Translations under genes and position numbers: made by a program
Source: Acidimicrobiia bacterium
GTDB taxonomy: Bacteria; Actinomycetota; Acidimicrobiia; Acidimicrobiales; JANYDT01
Reading direction: 5' to 3'
Assembly (NCBI GenBank): GCA_025359845.1
Contig: JANYDT010000056.1
Coordinates: 1 to 57,403 of the forward strand
Length of the DNA: 57,403 nucleotides
Part shown: in pieces, positions 1 to 7,580 of the stretch
How the letters are laid out: every line of letters begins with the position of its first letter
Position numbering within the stretch: position 1 is the stretch's first letter
Notes under the pieces: generated by a model
Told to the model about the DNA's origin: nothing
The model's database searches: none
The model's input: the letters and a program-made list of their open reading frames with translations, nothing else

Positions 1-93
1 TTGATAGCCAAACTTATCGAGTTCGTCATCGACTATGACGCGACGGCCGGTCCGTTCAAATGGACTTACGCCGCCGACCCTCTGGTAGCATGA
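1..93 (+). CDS. IS630-family transposase, C-terminal fragment
   Basis: Frame 1 is open from the window edge to TGA at 91-93. The last residues, including FVIDYDATAGPFKWTY and ending DPLVA, match the conserved C-terminus of IS630/Tc1-mariner-like DDE transposases (usual form: F-I-x-x-Y-N-x-x-A-x-P-F-x-W-T-Y). The catalytic domain lies off the window, so whether this copy is active cannot be judged. A second copy of the same C-terminus is on the minus strand at the other end. Confidence 0.85.
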   Translation: MIAKLIEFVIDYDATAGPFKWTYAADPLVA

Positions 94-140
94 AATAGCA
101 TGAACTGCGACGCGCGCGTTACTTACGCGACGGTGCACTA
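1..140 (+). mobile_element. IS630-family element, right end (partial)
   Basis: The first 138 bases are the 3' end of an insertion sequence, followed by TA at 139-140, the dinucleotide IS630 elements duplicate on insertion. Bases 20-140 recur in reverse complement at 57283-57403 with two mismatches. The sequence changes abruptly at both inner boundaries, which fixes the element end. The junctions read CTAG, the preferred target known for IS630. The left part of the element lies outside the window. Confidence 0.85.
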
Positions 141-928
141 GGCGTCTCGGGCACGGTGGTCGTCTCGCATCCGCTCAACGACGAAATCGCGCTCTCCGGG
201 TCGACCACGGTCCACACCACCGTAGGAGGCGATGTGTACCAGTTGTCCAATCCATGAGAGCCGGAGACGGCCTGAGTGATCACCGGCGGGGTCGTGCCGC
301 ACGGTCCGGTCGCCGGGTGAGCAGCCACGTAGGAGGCGACGCTGGCCGGGTCGCCGACGACGAGCGAGAACAGGTCGATCCGGCCGCCGAGGGGCCCGGG
401 TACCCAGAGGTAGAGGTTTCCGCGGACGACGTTCACCACTACTGCAGCGCTCAACGACCACCCCTTTGACGTGCTCGGGGTGATCTGGTTGCGCACCGTC
501 AGAGTGTTTTCGGCCCCAATACCGTCCTGTACCCCCAGATTGAGAGTCGACGCTCCGCTTACACTGCACCCCAACACGGCCCATCGGTACACGTCACCGG
601 CGAGATAGGAGGGCATAGATGTCTGGGCTACCCCGTTCACGTACGCGCCCCCGAGGGCCTGGGAGGTGTTCCTTAGCACGCCGTGCCCGTCTTCGATCGT
701 CGGCGTGTTGACATAGCTGCTGAATTGCGCGGGCGTGAACGTGAACAGTGCCGGGACCTGCGTGGGGCATCCGACGGCGTCGACGTTCTGACCCGCGACC
801 GACCCGGGGCAGGTGTCCTGGGCGTTCAGGATGCCGTCAGCGTCGGAATCCAACCCGAACTCGGCCGAATCGATGAAGATGTCCTGGCCGTTGGGCGAAG
901 CCAAACCGGCCAGGCCGGTCCCGCTCAA
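119..928 (-). CDS. Extracellular domain protein, 3' end cut by IS insertion
   Basis: The product has a calcium-binding thrombospondin-type-3-like segment near its N-terminus (DSDADGILNAQDTCPG). A beta-rich region follows, then a C-terminal Ig-like segment with the NWYTSPPTVVWTV signature seen in actinobacterial surface proteins. The last genuine codons are PETP. The final residues and stop are read from the IS630 end, so the original C-terminus is lost. The only start is a TTG overlapping the stop of the TIR gene (TTGA), and no signal peptide follows it. Reading the same frame upstream of the TTG gives plausible protein (CTFTNPIEL), so this was probably the extracellular half of one longer TIR-membrane protein split by a frameshift. 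Function unknown. Confidence 0.6.
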   Translation of the reverse strand: MSGTGLAGLASPNGQDIFIDSAEFGLDSDADGILNAQDTCPGSVAGQNVDAVGCPTQVPALFTFTPAQFSSYVNTPTIEDGHGVLRNTSQALGGAYVNGVAQTSMPSYLAGDVYRWAVLGCSVSGASTLNLGVQDGIGAENTLTVRNQITPSTSKGWSLSAAVVVNVVRGNLYLWVPGPLGGRIDLFSLVVGDPASVASYVAAHPATGPCGTTPPVITQAVSGSHGLDNWYTSPPTVVWTVVDPESAISSLSGCETTTVPETPSAPSRK

Positions 929-1599
929 TTCGATCGGATTTGTGAACGTGCAGGACGTTGCAGCGCGACGGCGGCGAACGCGGCGCCGCTCGCCGCGAGA
1001 ACGAAGGCGCCGATGGCGAACTGGGTGCGCGGTATTCCCAGGATGCGTTGGCCGATGGGGCCGATCTGGTCGATCAGTTCCGCCATGCCCTGATCGAAGT
1101 CTTCGGCCCTGGTGTCGTGCAAGGTTCGGGCGTTGTAATCGAGAAGACCGCGGATTCTCGGGGGCATATCCCCTGCTTCCGGAAAGGATGCCTCGCCCAC
1201 GAGAACCAGGATGATCGTGATCGCGTCGCGTCTCGACAAGCCATGCGCAATCTCACCGGCTACATAGTCGTGCTCGTCCTCGAGCCGTTGCTTACCATCG
1301 GCGCCGGTGACCGTTGCCCATTCAGGGCCGATGACGACCAGTTGAACGTCGCAGCGCTCGAGGTTGCGCAGGATCGAGTCGGCGAACATTTCGCCCGCAT
1401 GGATCGTTTCCGTGTCCTGGAAGACCCTACGCCCGCCGTAATAGTGCTGGAGGCGCTTGCGCATGGCGAGCACGTATCCGGCGCTGTCGGACCGCCGATA
1501 GGTGATGAAGATCCGCGGTAGCCGCCACCACGGCCGGTTCCGACGCGGTGTCGCCGGTGTCTCGTCGGTGGCCGGTGTCTCGTCGGTGACCGTAGCCAT
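925..1599 (-). CDS. TIR-domain protein with C-terminal membrane helix
   Basis: Residues about 28-170 form a TIR domain of the bacterial TIR_2 type. Box 1 reads RIFITYRRSDSAGY, followed by VFQDTETIHAGE and a QLVVIGPEW strand. Bacterial TIR domains are NAD-cleaving or signalling modules, often in anti-phage defence. A hydrophobic stretch (FAIGAFVLAASGAAFAAVAL) near the C-terminus should anchor it in the membrane with TIR in the cytosol. The N-terminus carries a short TDETPA repeat. ATG at 1599 is preceded by AAGG, a weak ribosome-binding site. The stop overlaps the start of the downstream surface-protein frame, and the two may have been one gene. Confidence 0.8.
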   Translation of the reverse strand: MATVTDETPATDETPATPRRNRPWWRLPRIFITYRRSDSAGYVLAMRKRLQHYYGGRRVFQDTETIHAGEMFADSILRNLERCDVQLVVIGPEWATVTGADGKQRLEDEHDYVAGEIAHGLSRRDAITIILVLVGEASFPEAGDMPPRIRGLLDYNARTLHDTRAEDFDQGMAELIDQIGPIGQRILGIPRTQFAIGAFVLAASGAAFAAVALQRPARSQIRSN

Positions 1600-1800
1600 G
1601 GAGGGGACCTTAATGAGCCCCCCGCCTTAGGACCCGTCGCCACTACCCGAGTAGCACCTCTTGTATATGGCTGATGAGTCGGGTTGTCTGTGAAGAACCG
1701 GAACCGAGTTCGCCGAATCGAGGAGCCCCCTCGTCCGCTCGGAAGAGGAGCCTCCCATGGACTTGACGATGGCTGGCTCGGTAAGTGAGGGTAAACGAGG

Positions 1801-2412
1801 CTACGACGAAGCCGTATGAACGATGAGTTCGGCGACTTTGCCTGCTGAGATCGCGTCGGTGTTGATGACGATGTCGTAGTGGACCGGTTCTTCGGACCCC
1901 ACGCCGTAGAAACGTTTCAGGTAGTCGGCGCGGCCTGCGTCATTGGCCCCGATCGACTTGGTGGCCTTCTTCTCGTCGAGCCCCTCCGCGGCGGGGAGCC
2001 GACCCACCCGCGTGGCGGGCGACGCCGTGACGAGCACTCGCAGGACATCGTCGCGCCCGGCGAGGGCGTAGGACGCGGCGTGCGAGACGATGACGACGTT
2101 GCCTTCGTCGGCGGTCTCGTTGATCGTCTGGCGGATCAACGCACGGAGTGACCCGGGATCTTGCTGAAGGACGAAGGGAACGAACGCCTCGGCGTCCCCG
2201 ACGGAACCGAGGTCCCGCAGGATACGCTCGAGAAGCGACTTCCGTCGCTCCACGTCAGCGAGATCGTTGGGATCCAAGTTCTCCTTCTCGGCCGCCCGGG
2301 CGACGATCTCTTCGTCGACGAGGCGAAATCCCAAACGGTCGGCCACGAGGCGGCCTACCTCATGCCCTCCGGCGCCTGTGGCATGAGAAACGCAAATCAC
2401 TGTTCGGGTCAT
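1801..2412 (-). CDS. Cytidylate kinase-like family protein
   Basis: This 203-residue protein has the Cytidylate_kin2 layout. The N-terminal strand and P-loop-like turn (ICVSHATGAGGHEVG) resemble AAK6/cytidylate kinase-like ATPases, followed by LVDEEIVARAAE and, near residue 108, VVIVSHAASYAL. This family is predicted to phosphorylate nucleotides or small substrates but is largely uncharacterised; canonical CMP kinases have GxxGxGKS and are longer. The gene starts at ATG 2412 and stands alone, with unrelated genes on both sides. Actual substrate unknown. Confidence 0.75.
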   Translation of the reverse strand: MTRTVICVSHATGAGGHEVGRLVADRLGFRLVDEEIVARAAEKENLDPNDLADVERRKSLLERILRDLGSVGDAEAFVPFVLQQDPGSLRALIRQTINETADEGNVVIVSHAASYALAGRDDVLRVLVTASPATRVGRLPAAEGLDEKKATKSIGANDAGRADYLKRFYGVGSEEPVHYDIVINTDAISAGKVAELIVHTASS

Positions 2413-2429
2413 GGCGAGACACTAAGCGT

Positions 2430-2555
2430 GGAGGATGGCCGGGTCAAAGAAATCGCGAATACAACACGATGGCCTGCAAACCGGCCGAGCGCACGTCCTG
2501 CGCCGTCGTCCTCGTCAGGTAAACCGGAGAGCGAGTTGAGTAGCCGTCCGCTACC
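2430..2555 (+). pseudogene. Decayed alpha/beta-hydrolase (esterase) fragment
   Basis: This short non-coding stretch aligns base for base, with a few gaps, to the esterase gene at about 16894-17015. Its translation ACKPAERTSCAVVLV corresponds to ARKLAERTSCAVVVV there, with GGATGGCCGGGTCA matching the HGGGW region upstream and CGCTACCC matching the RYP region downstream. Stop codons interrupt it. It appears to be a relic of an HSL-type esterase copy left in the intergenic space. Confidence 0.6.
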
Positions 2556-2626
2556 CTGGACAAACACGCGGGTCCTATCGGACGAAGCGGGATCAAATGC
2601 GAGACGCAGGGGAGGGGGTCGGCAGC

Positions 2627-4411
2627 ATGCAAGTCCGGCAAACCCCCTCAGACGGTCCGACGACCTCTGCCCCAAACCCTGAGATCGAGGCCCACACGCG
2701 GCCAGAGGATTTCGTGCGGCCCGAGATTTTGCGTCGCATCGAAGAGCGGTACTGGCGGCCCATCCAGGAGGCGACGGCGCTCGAGGCGCTGCTGGCCGAC
2801 GAATCCTTTTTCGCCGATCCGGGTCGCCACGTCGGCCTGTATTCCGATCACGGCATCGTGCACGTCAGTGACGTCGCCGGCCGGGCCGCACAGCTCACGG
2901 GGGTCCTTCACGGTCTCCTCATCGCGCCGCGCTCGCCGCCGCGGCTGCGCTTCGTGCAGGGCTGCGCGGTACTGCTTGCGTACCTGCACGATATTGGGAT
3001 GGCACCGGTCAACTCGGAGGGGCGCAAGGTTCATGCCCAGTTCGCCGCCCAGTGCGCCTTTGCACAGGACTTCGATCCGATCGCCGATGAGCTGTGGTCA
3101 ACCGACGCCGGCGGCCTCCGTTCGCGTATCGAGGAGGTTGGCGCCGTGGCCCCGTTTTCCGTGCTGGGGCCGCTCGTCGCCCGCGAGGTCCTGTCGCTTG
3201 CGCTCGCTCATAGCAAGTCGGCCGTGCCGGGTCACGTCCTCGACGCGCCCGCCCTCCTACGCCAAATGATGCAACGGGCCGTGTTTACGGGACTGCCCGC
3301 GCAGGCGGCCGCGCCCGCGTCCGCTTTGATCGAGTTAGGTCTTGATACGACGGCGCCCAGCCCTGTCGTGGCCCGATATGCCGACCAGGCGTTCGACGCC
3401 GATTCGGACTCGTTCGCGTGGCTGGTCGGAACACACCCCGAGACCCGAGCATTTGTGGAAGACGTGATCGACGCCATCCGGGTGCTGCGAGCCGCGGATG
3501 CGCTCCGCCAGCGAGGGACCACCCATCGCACGAGTGCCGGCTTCGAGGTCTGCACCGATCGCGAGCATGGTTGTGCCGTGTTCGCGATGCGCACCGCCGA
3601 CGATCGGATTTCGGTTCTTGTACGCGACGACAACCCTTTGAGCGGTGCAGAGGCGAATCTGCGGGTTCTCGACCTGACGCCTTCGGGCTCGTTGCGGGTG
3701 GCGTTGCACCGTGCACGGTTCACGCCGGGCGAGACGACGCAACGGGTGGCGCGGCGCCTCGCCGGCGTGATCATCGACATCGAATTGGACGCCCTCGGCT
3801 CGTTCCGGCGACCCCCGGTGTCTTCGTCGGCCGAACTGCTAATCGAACTGGTCCGGCCGCACGATGAACCGTCGTTCGCCGAACTCCTGCGCGACCATCT
3901 GGTGGCGAGGCAACCATCGTTGTCCGGGCGCGTCGTGATCGTTGACGAACCGAGCCGCCCCCCGAGCCCCGAATTCATTGACTGGAGCGTGCGCGGCAAA
4001 CCGCTCGAGCTCGGCGAAGCGGCAGCCGCGCGATTGCTGAAGCAGCTGAACGCGCACGGCTTCAACACCGGGTCGATGGACCGGCGCACAGCTTTCGGCG
4101 GCGTTCGCCTGACCTCGGTCACTGCCGGTGAGCAAGTACTTGCCTCGCACACCGAGGCCTCCGTCGTGCTCATCCCTCTGGGTGTAGGCCTTGTGGTATT
4201 CCCCACCGGAGGCTATCCATCGCGTGTCCACCATCCGTGGCTGCCGATAGGGGTCACCGGCGTCGTCCGGGGCGCGGAACGCAACGCGGCCGTCTTCGCG
4301 GAGCGAGATCTGGAGCTGATCGCAATCCCGGCCGAAGTGTTCCTGTCCGAGTGGTTCCGTCCTTACGAGGTGGGCGAGATGCGGGTCGCCGCGAGCCAAT
4401 GGCGACGCTGA
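2627..4411 (+). CDS. HD-domain protein with C-terminal cNMP-binding-like domain
   Basis: The N-terminal half carries an HD-type metal phosphohydrolase pattern: YSDHGIVHVSDV near residue 70, YLHDIGM near 120 and LALAHSK near 195. The HD superfamily hydrolyses phosphate esters of nucleotides and cyclic dinucleotides. The last about 130 residues (from LGEAAAARLLKQL) resemble a Crp-type beta-barrel lacking a clear phosphate-binding cassette. The start is placed at ATG 2627 because a purine-rich GGGGAGGGGG sits just upstream; ATG 2597 is the alternative. The stop overlaps the next gene's start, so the three genes 2627-7536 form an operon. Substrate unknown. Confidence 0.7.
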   Translation: MQVRQTPSDGPTTSAPNPEIEAHTRPEDFVRPEILRRIEERYWRPIQEATALEALLADESFFADPGRHVGLYSDHGIVHVSDVAGRAAQLTGVLHGLLIAPRSPPRLRFVQGCAVLLAYLHDIGMAPVNSEGRKVHAQFAAQCAFAQDFDPIADELWSTDAGGLRSRIEEVGAVAPFSVLGPLVAREVLSLALAHSKSAVPGHVLDAPALLRQMMQRAVFTGLPAQAAAPASALIELGLDTTAPSPVVARYADQAFDADSDSFAWLVGTHPETRAFVEDVIDAIRVLRAADALRQRGTTHRTSAGFEVCTDREHGCAVFAMRTADDRISVLVRDDNPLSGAEANLRVLDLTPSGSLRVALHRARFTPGETTQRVARRLAGVIIDIELDALGSFRRPPVSSSAELLIELVRPHDEPSFAELLRDHLVARQPSLSGRVVIVDEPSRPPSPEFIDWSVRGKPLELGEAAAARLLKQLNAHGFNTGSMDRRTAFGGVRLTSVTAGEQVLASHTEASVVLIPLGVGLVVFPTGGYPSRVHHPWLPIGVTGVVRGAERNAAVFAERDLELIAIPAEVFLSEWFRPYEVGEMRVAASQWRR

Positions 4412-4870
4412 GCAGTCCACATCGGTTGCTGACCCTGGAGCGCGTGGCCCTGTTTCGCCACCTCGATTTCTTCAGCGGCGCGCCGGGTCACGTGTTAGCG
4501 GCGGTGGCGGTTGAGGCTGACGAAGCGGTGTTCGCGCCCAACGAGATCATCATGCGTCGAGGAGACCGGCGACTCCCTCTTCGTGGTGGTGCAAGGACGC
4601 ATACGCATCGAGATCGGCGGCCATCACGTCGAGGACATGGGCCCGGGGTCGGTCGTCGGCGAGTTGGCCGTGCTCGTGAGCGAGCCCCGCTCGGCCACGA
4701 CTACGGCCATCGATGAATGCCTGTTGCTGCGACTGCGGAAGGCCGTGTTCGACGAGCTCCTCCTCGACTACCCCGAGGTCGCTCGGGGCGTCATCACCGC
4801 CTTGGTCCGCCGGTTCCGGGAACGCGATTTCGGGGTGGGATCGGACTCTTCCGACACAGGTACGTTATGA
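4399..4870 (+). pseudogene. Cyclic-nucleotide-binding domain protein, frameshifted
   Basis: Frame 1 from ATG 4399 encodes the start of a Crp-like domain (LERVALFRHLDFFSGAP ... APNEIIMRRG). The continuation, TGDSLFVVVQGRIRIEIGG and PGSVVGELAVL with PRSATTTA, is in frame 2. The switch falls near 4555-4565, in CGAGGAGACCGG. Restoring GAGAGA would give the expected RGETGDSLF, so two bases may be missing. PGSVVGELAVL plus PRSATTTA is the phosphate-binding cassette of cNMP-binding domains. There is no DNA-binding domain. It overlaps genes on both sides by 13 and 4 bases. It is either a real lesion or a sequencing indel. Confidence 0.75.
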
Positions 4871-7536
4871 CCACCGGTCGGTTGCGCAGCCCGGTCGTCC
4901 TGCTCGCCGCGCAAGGCGTGGCCCTCGGCCTTTTGTGCGGCTTCGTCATCATCCCCGCGTCGGGCATCTTCCTCGCACGTTACGGCTCCAAGGGGCTGCC
5001 GTGGGTCTATCTGTTGGTGGCGGTCGCGGGCGCGGTCACGTCTCCGGCGCTTGCCTGGGCCCTTCGGCGGTGGTCGCTCGCATCAGTAAGCGTGCCCGTG
5101 CTCGCATCGGCGACCGCGATCGTCGCCGGAACCTGGCTCGGTCTCGAGCTGGCCGATGCGACGTGGCTCTCATTTGTGCTGCAGGTGAGCTTCCCCATGT
5201 TCCTCCAGCTCGGGTTCGTGTTCATCGGCGGCCAGGCCGGCCGCCTGCTCACCGTGCGCCAGATGAAGGAGCAGTTCCCGAGGATCGTTTCGGGATTCGT
5301 CGTCGGGTTCTTCCTTGCCGGTCTCCTCGCCCCGCCCCTATTGGCCATCGTCGGCGCCACCGAGCGCCTGCTGGCGGGTACGTGCGTGTGTGCCCTAGCG
5401 CTGCTCGGGCTCGTCCTACACACCCGACGCCTCTACCCCGTCGAACTCGCGGTGGTTGACGCACCTTCCATGGATACCCCGCACGTTTCGCTGCGCAGCC
5501 TGCTGGCCCGACGCTTGGTGCTATTGCTCCTCGGATACCAGGTGCTGTCGATGCTCGGCACTCAGCTCGTCGACTTCCTTGTCTTCGATTGGGCGGCGGC
5601 CCGCTACAAGTCGAGCGAGGACCTCGCACGGTTCACGTCGGTGTTCACCATCGTCTTGAACGTCGTCGATCTGGTGTTCCTCGCTTTCGTCGCCGGCTTC
5701 CTGCTGCGCCGGTTCGGAATGCGACTCGGTCTCGTGGTGAACCCAGCGGTCGTCACGGCGTTGATGGTGCTCGGCGTCGTGTCAGGGGGCGCTCTCGGCG
5801 TTGGCTCGATCGCGATGTTCCTCGCCGTGAGCGGTGGTCGCATTTCGGACATCGCATTGACCGACGGCGCGACGCGCACTGCAATCAACACCGCCTACCA
5901 TGCGCTGCCACCGGGGGAGCGTCTGGCCGTGCAGGCGACTGTCGAGGGCATCGGCGGGCCGGGCGCGATCGGGGTCACCGGCGTGATCTTGCTCATCGTG
6001 GCGCGCGGCTTCGGCGGCGGCCCGCTGGCGGTCACCGTGATCACCGTTGTCGTCGGGCTGGTTTGGACGCTGGCCGGCGCGGTCGTTTACCGGCAGTACC
6101 AGACGAGCCTCCGGGACAACCTCCGGAGTCGAGTGTTACGTCCCGTCGATCTCGTCACCTATGACCAGGAGACCGAGGCCGTTGTGCAACGCCTACTGCG
6201 AAGTGATCCGATCGATGTGGCCGTAGCGCTCGAGGTCATCGCCGCCCAACCCGACGCCGCGCAACGTCTCGCCGCACTGGCCTCGCCGTCCGGCCCGCCG
6301 GACACGACCCTCGGCCGCGATACGAACTCGGCGGCGCGCATCGGCGCGCTCCAACGCTTGAGTAGCCTCGACCCGATGACGGCGACGCGTCTCGCGCTCG
6401 GGGCGACCCACGATCCCGATCCCGCCATGCGCGCCGCGGCGGCACGGGTCCTGGCTCACACCGACGACCCGACAGCGCGGGCCGCCGTTTCTGCGAACGC
6501 CGATGATGGCGATCCGATCGTACGGCTGGCCGCCATCGTGGCGCACGTTCGCGACAACGTTCAGGCGAGCGATGCAATGCGAGAGGAGGTGCGCAGTCGG
6601 CTGCACGATGACGACATCGATGTGCAAGCGGCCGCCTTCCGCGCCGCCATGGCGATCGGTGACGAGTCGATGATGGCGTTCGTGGTCGGCGCGCTCGGCT
6701 CGGCGCGTACCGCATCCATGGCTTCAACGGCGTTGAAGAGTGCCCCTGACCGATACGGTGCGATCGTCGACTCGCGACTCTCCGATCCTCTCGCTGCCCC
6801 CGCCCATCTCGTGCGTCTGGTGCGGAGCCATCCCAGGGCCACCGACCCCGCTCTTGCCGCTGTGCTGACCCGTCACGCCGATCACCGGTCACGTGAGGTC
6901 GGGTTGGCCGTGCTGGCAGCGCTCGGGAGGGTCGCGTCATCACAGGATGGCGCCCGCCTGGTGGTGGCGGGCGCGGTGACCCGCGCCGATGCGGCCCACG
7001 CGGTTCGCGTGCTGCAGGTGCTCGTGGCCCTCGGCGACGCTCCCGAAGCGCAGGGTTTGTGCGACGCCCTCGCCGACGAGCTGCTGCTCTTGCGTCGCAG
7101 GGCCCTTGCCGCCATTGGCCTGGTCGGCGATCGTGGCGTCGTCGATAAGGCGACACAGTGGCTGGAGGGCCGAGACGATCGCTTGGCCGCTCTCGCGCTG
7201 GAGACTATCGAGGTTACGATACCGGCCGCGTTACGGTCGAGTGCGATACCGCTGCTGTCTGCGGGCCCCGACCATCGCCGCCGCCTGCAACAGCTGGCCA
7301 GAGTGATTCCATCGGCGGTTTTTGCCCCGGCCTTGGACGATGCCTTGACCGACCTGGTGGAGGATACGGGCGACGTGTGGCGGCGGCCCTGGCTGCAGGC
7401 CTGTGCGCTCTACGCCGCGGTCTTGCTCCACCCTCCGGTCGCGGCTCGCCTCGTGTCGTGGGCAGCAGAGAGGGCGCAGGATGGGCCCGTGCGCGAAATC
7501 GGGGCTTGGGCTAGGAAGAATGGCGCGCTTCCGTGA
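4867..7536 (+). CDS. ATP/ADP-translocase-like (MFS-type) membrane protein with HEAT repeats
   Basis: ATG 4867 overlaps the upstream stop (ATGA). The first about 420 residues are a polytopic membrane domain with about 12 hydrophobic helices and a segment GRLLTVRQMKEQFPRIVSG, resembling nucleotide-transporter/MFS-like proteins. The remaining about 460 residues are alpha-helical repeats (DPAMRAAAARVLAH, DPIVRLAAIVAHV, DDDIDVQAAAFRAAMAIGD), that is HEAT/armadillo repeats. Related proteins combine this transporter fold, HEAT repeats and a cNMP domain in one chain. Here the cNMP domain is the separate upstream gene. The substrate cannot be inferred. Overlap with the HD and cNMP genes suggests a cyclic-nucleotide-gated or nucleotide-sensing membrane system. 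Confidence 0.7.
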   Translation: MTTGRLRSPVVLLAAQGVALGLLCGFVIIPASGIFLARYGSKGLPWVYLLVAVAGAVTSPALAWALRRWSLASVSVPVLASATAIVAGTWLGLELADATWLSFVLQVSFPMFLQLGFVFIGGQAGRLLTVRQMKEQFPRIVSGFVVGFFLAGLLAPPLLAIVGATERLLAGTCVCALALLGLVLHTRRLYPVELAVVDAPSMDTPHVSLRSLLARRLVLLLLGYQVLSMLGTQLVDFLVFDWAAARYKSSEDLARFTSVFTIVLNVVDLVFLAFVAGFLLRRFGMRLGLVVNPAVVTALMVLGVVSGGALGVGSIAMFLAVSGGRISDIALTDGATRTAINTAYHALPPGERLAVQATVEGIGGPGAIGVTGVILLIVARGFGGGPLAVTVITVVVGLVWTLAGAVVYRQYQTSLRDNLRSRVLRPVDLVTYDQETEAVVQRLLRSDPIDVAVALEVIAAQPDAAQRLAALASPSGPPDTTLGRDTNSAARIGALQRLSSLDPMTATRLALGATHDPDPAMRAAAARVLAHTDDPTARAAVSANADDGDPIVRLAAIVAHVRDNVQASDAMREEVRSRLHDDDIDVQAAAFRAAMAIGDESMMAFVVGALGSARTASMASTALKSAPDRYGAIVDSRLSDPLAAPAHLVRLVRSHPRATDPALAAVLTRHADHRSREVGLAVLAALGRVASSQDGARLVVAGAVTRADAAHAVRVLQVLVALGDAPEAQGLCDALADELLLLRRRALAAIGLVGDRGVVDKATQWLEGRDDRLAALALETIEVTIPAALRSSAIPLLSAGPDHRRRLQQLARVIPSAVFAPALDDALTDLVEDTGDVWRRPWLQACALYAAVLLHPPVAARLVSWAAERAQDGPVREIGAWARKNGALP

Positions 7537-7580
7537 CACCGTCCGAGGGCAGGCGAAAAGGTTGTCTTCGAGGCATTCGC

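Noticed and set aside
4550..4570. Programmed ribosomal frameshift in the cNMP gene
   Set aside because: No slippery heptamer or downstream structure is evident; the lost GA of a GAGAGA run explains it.
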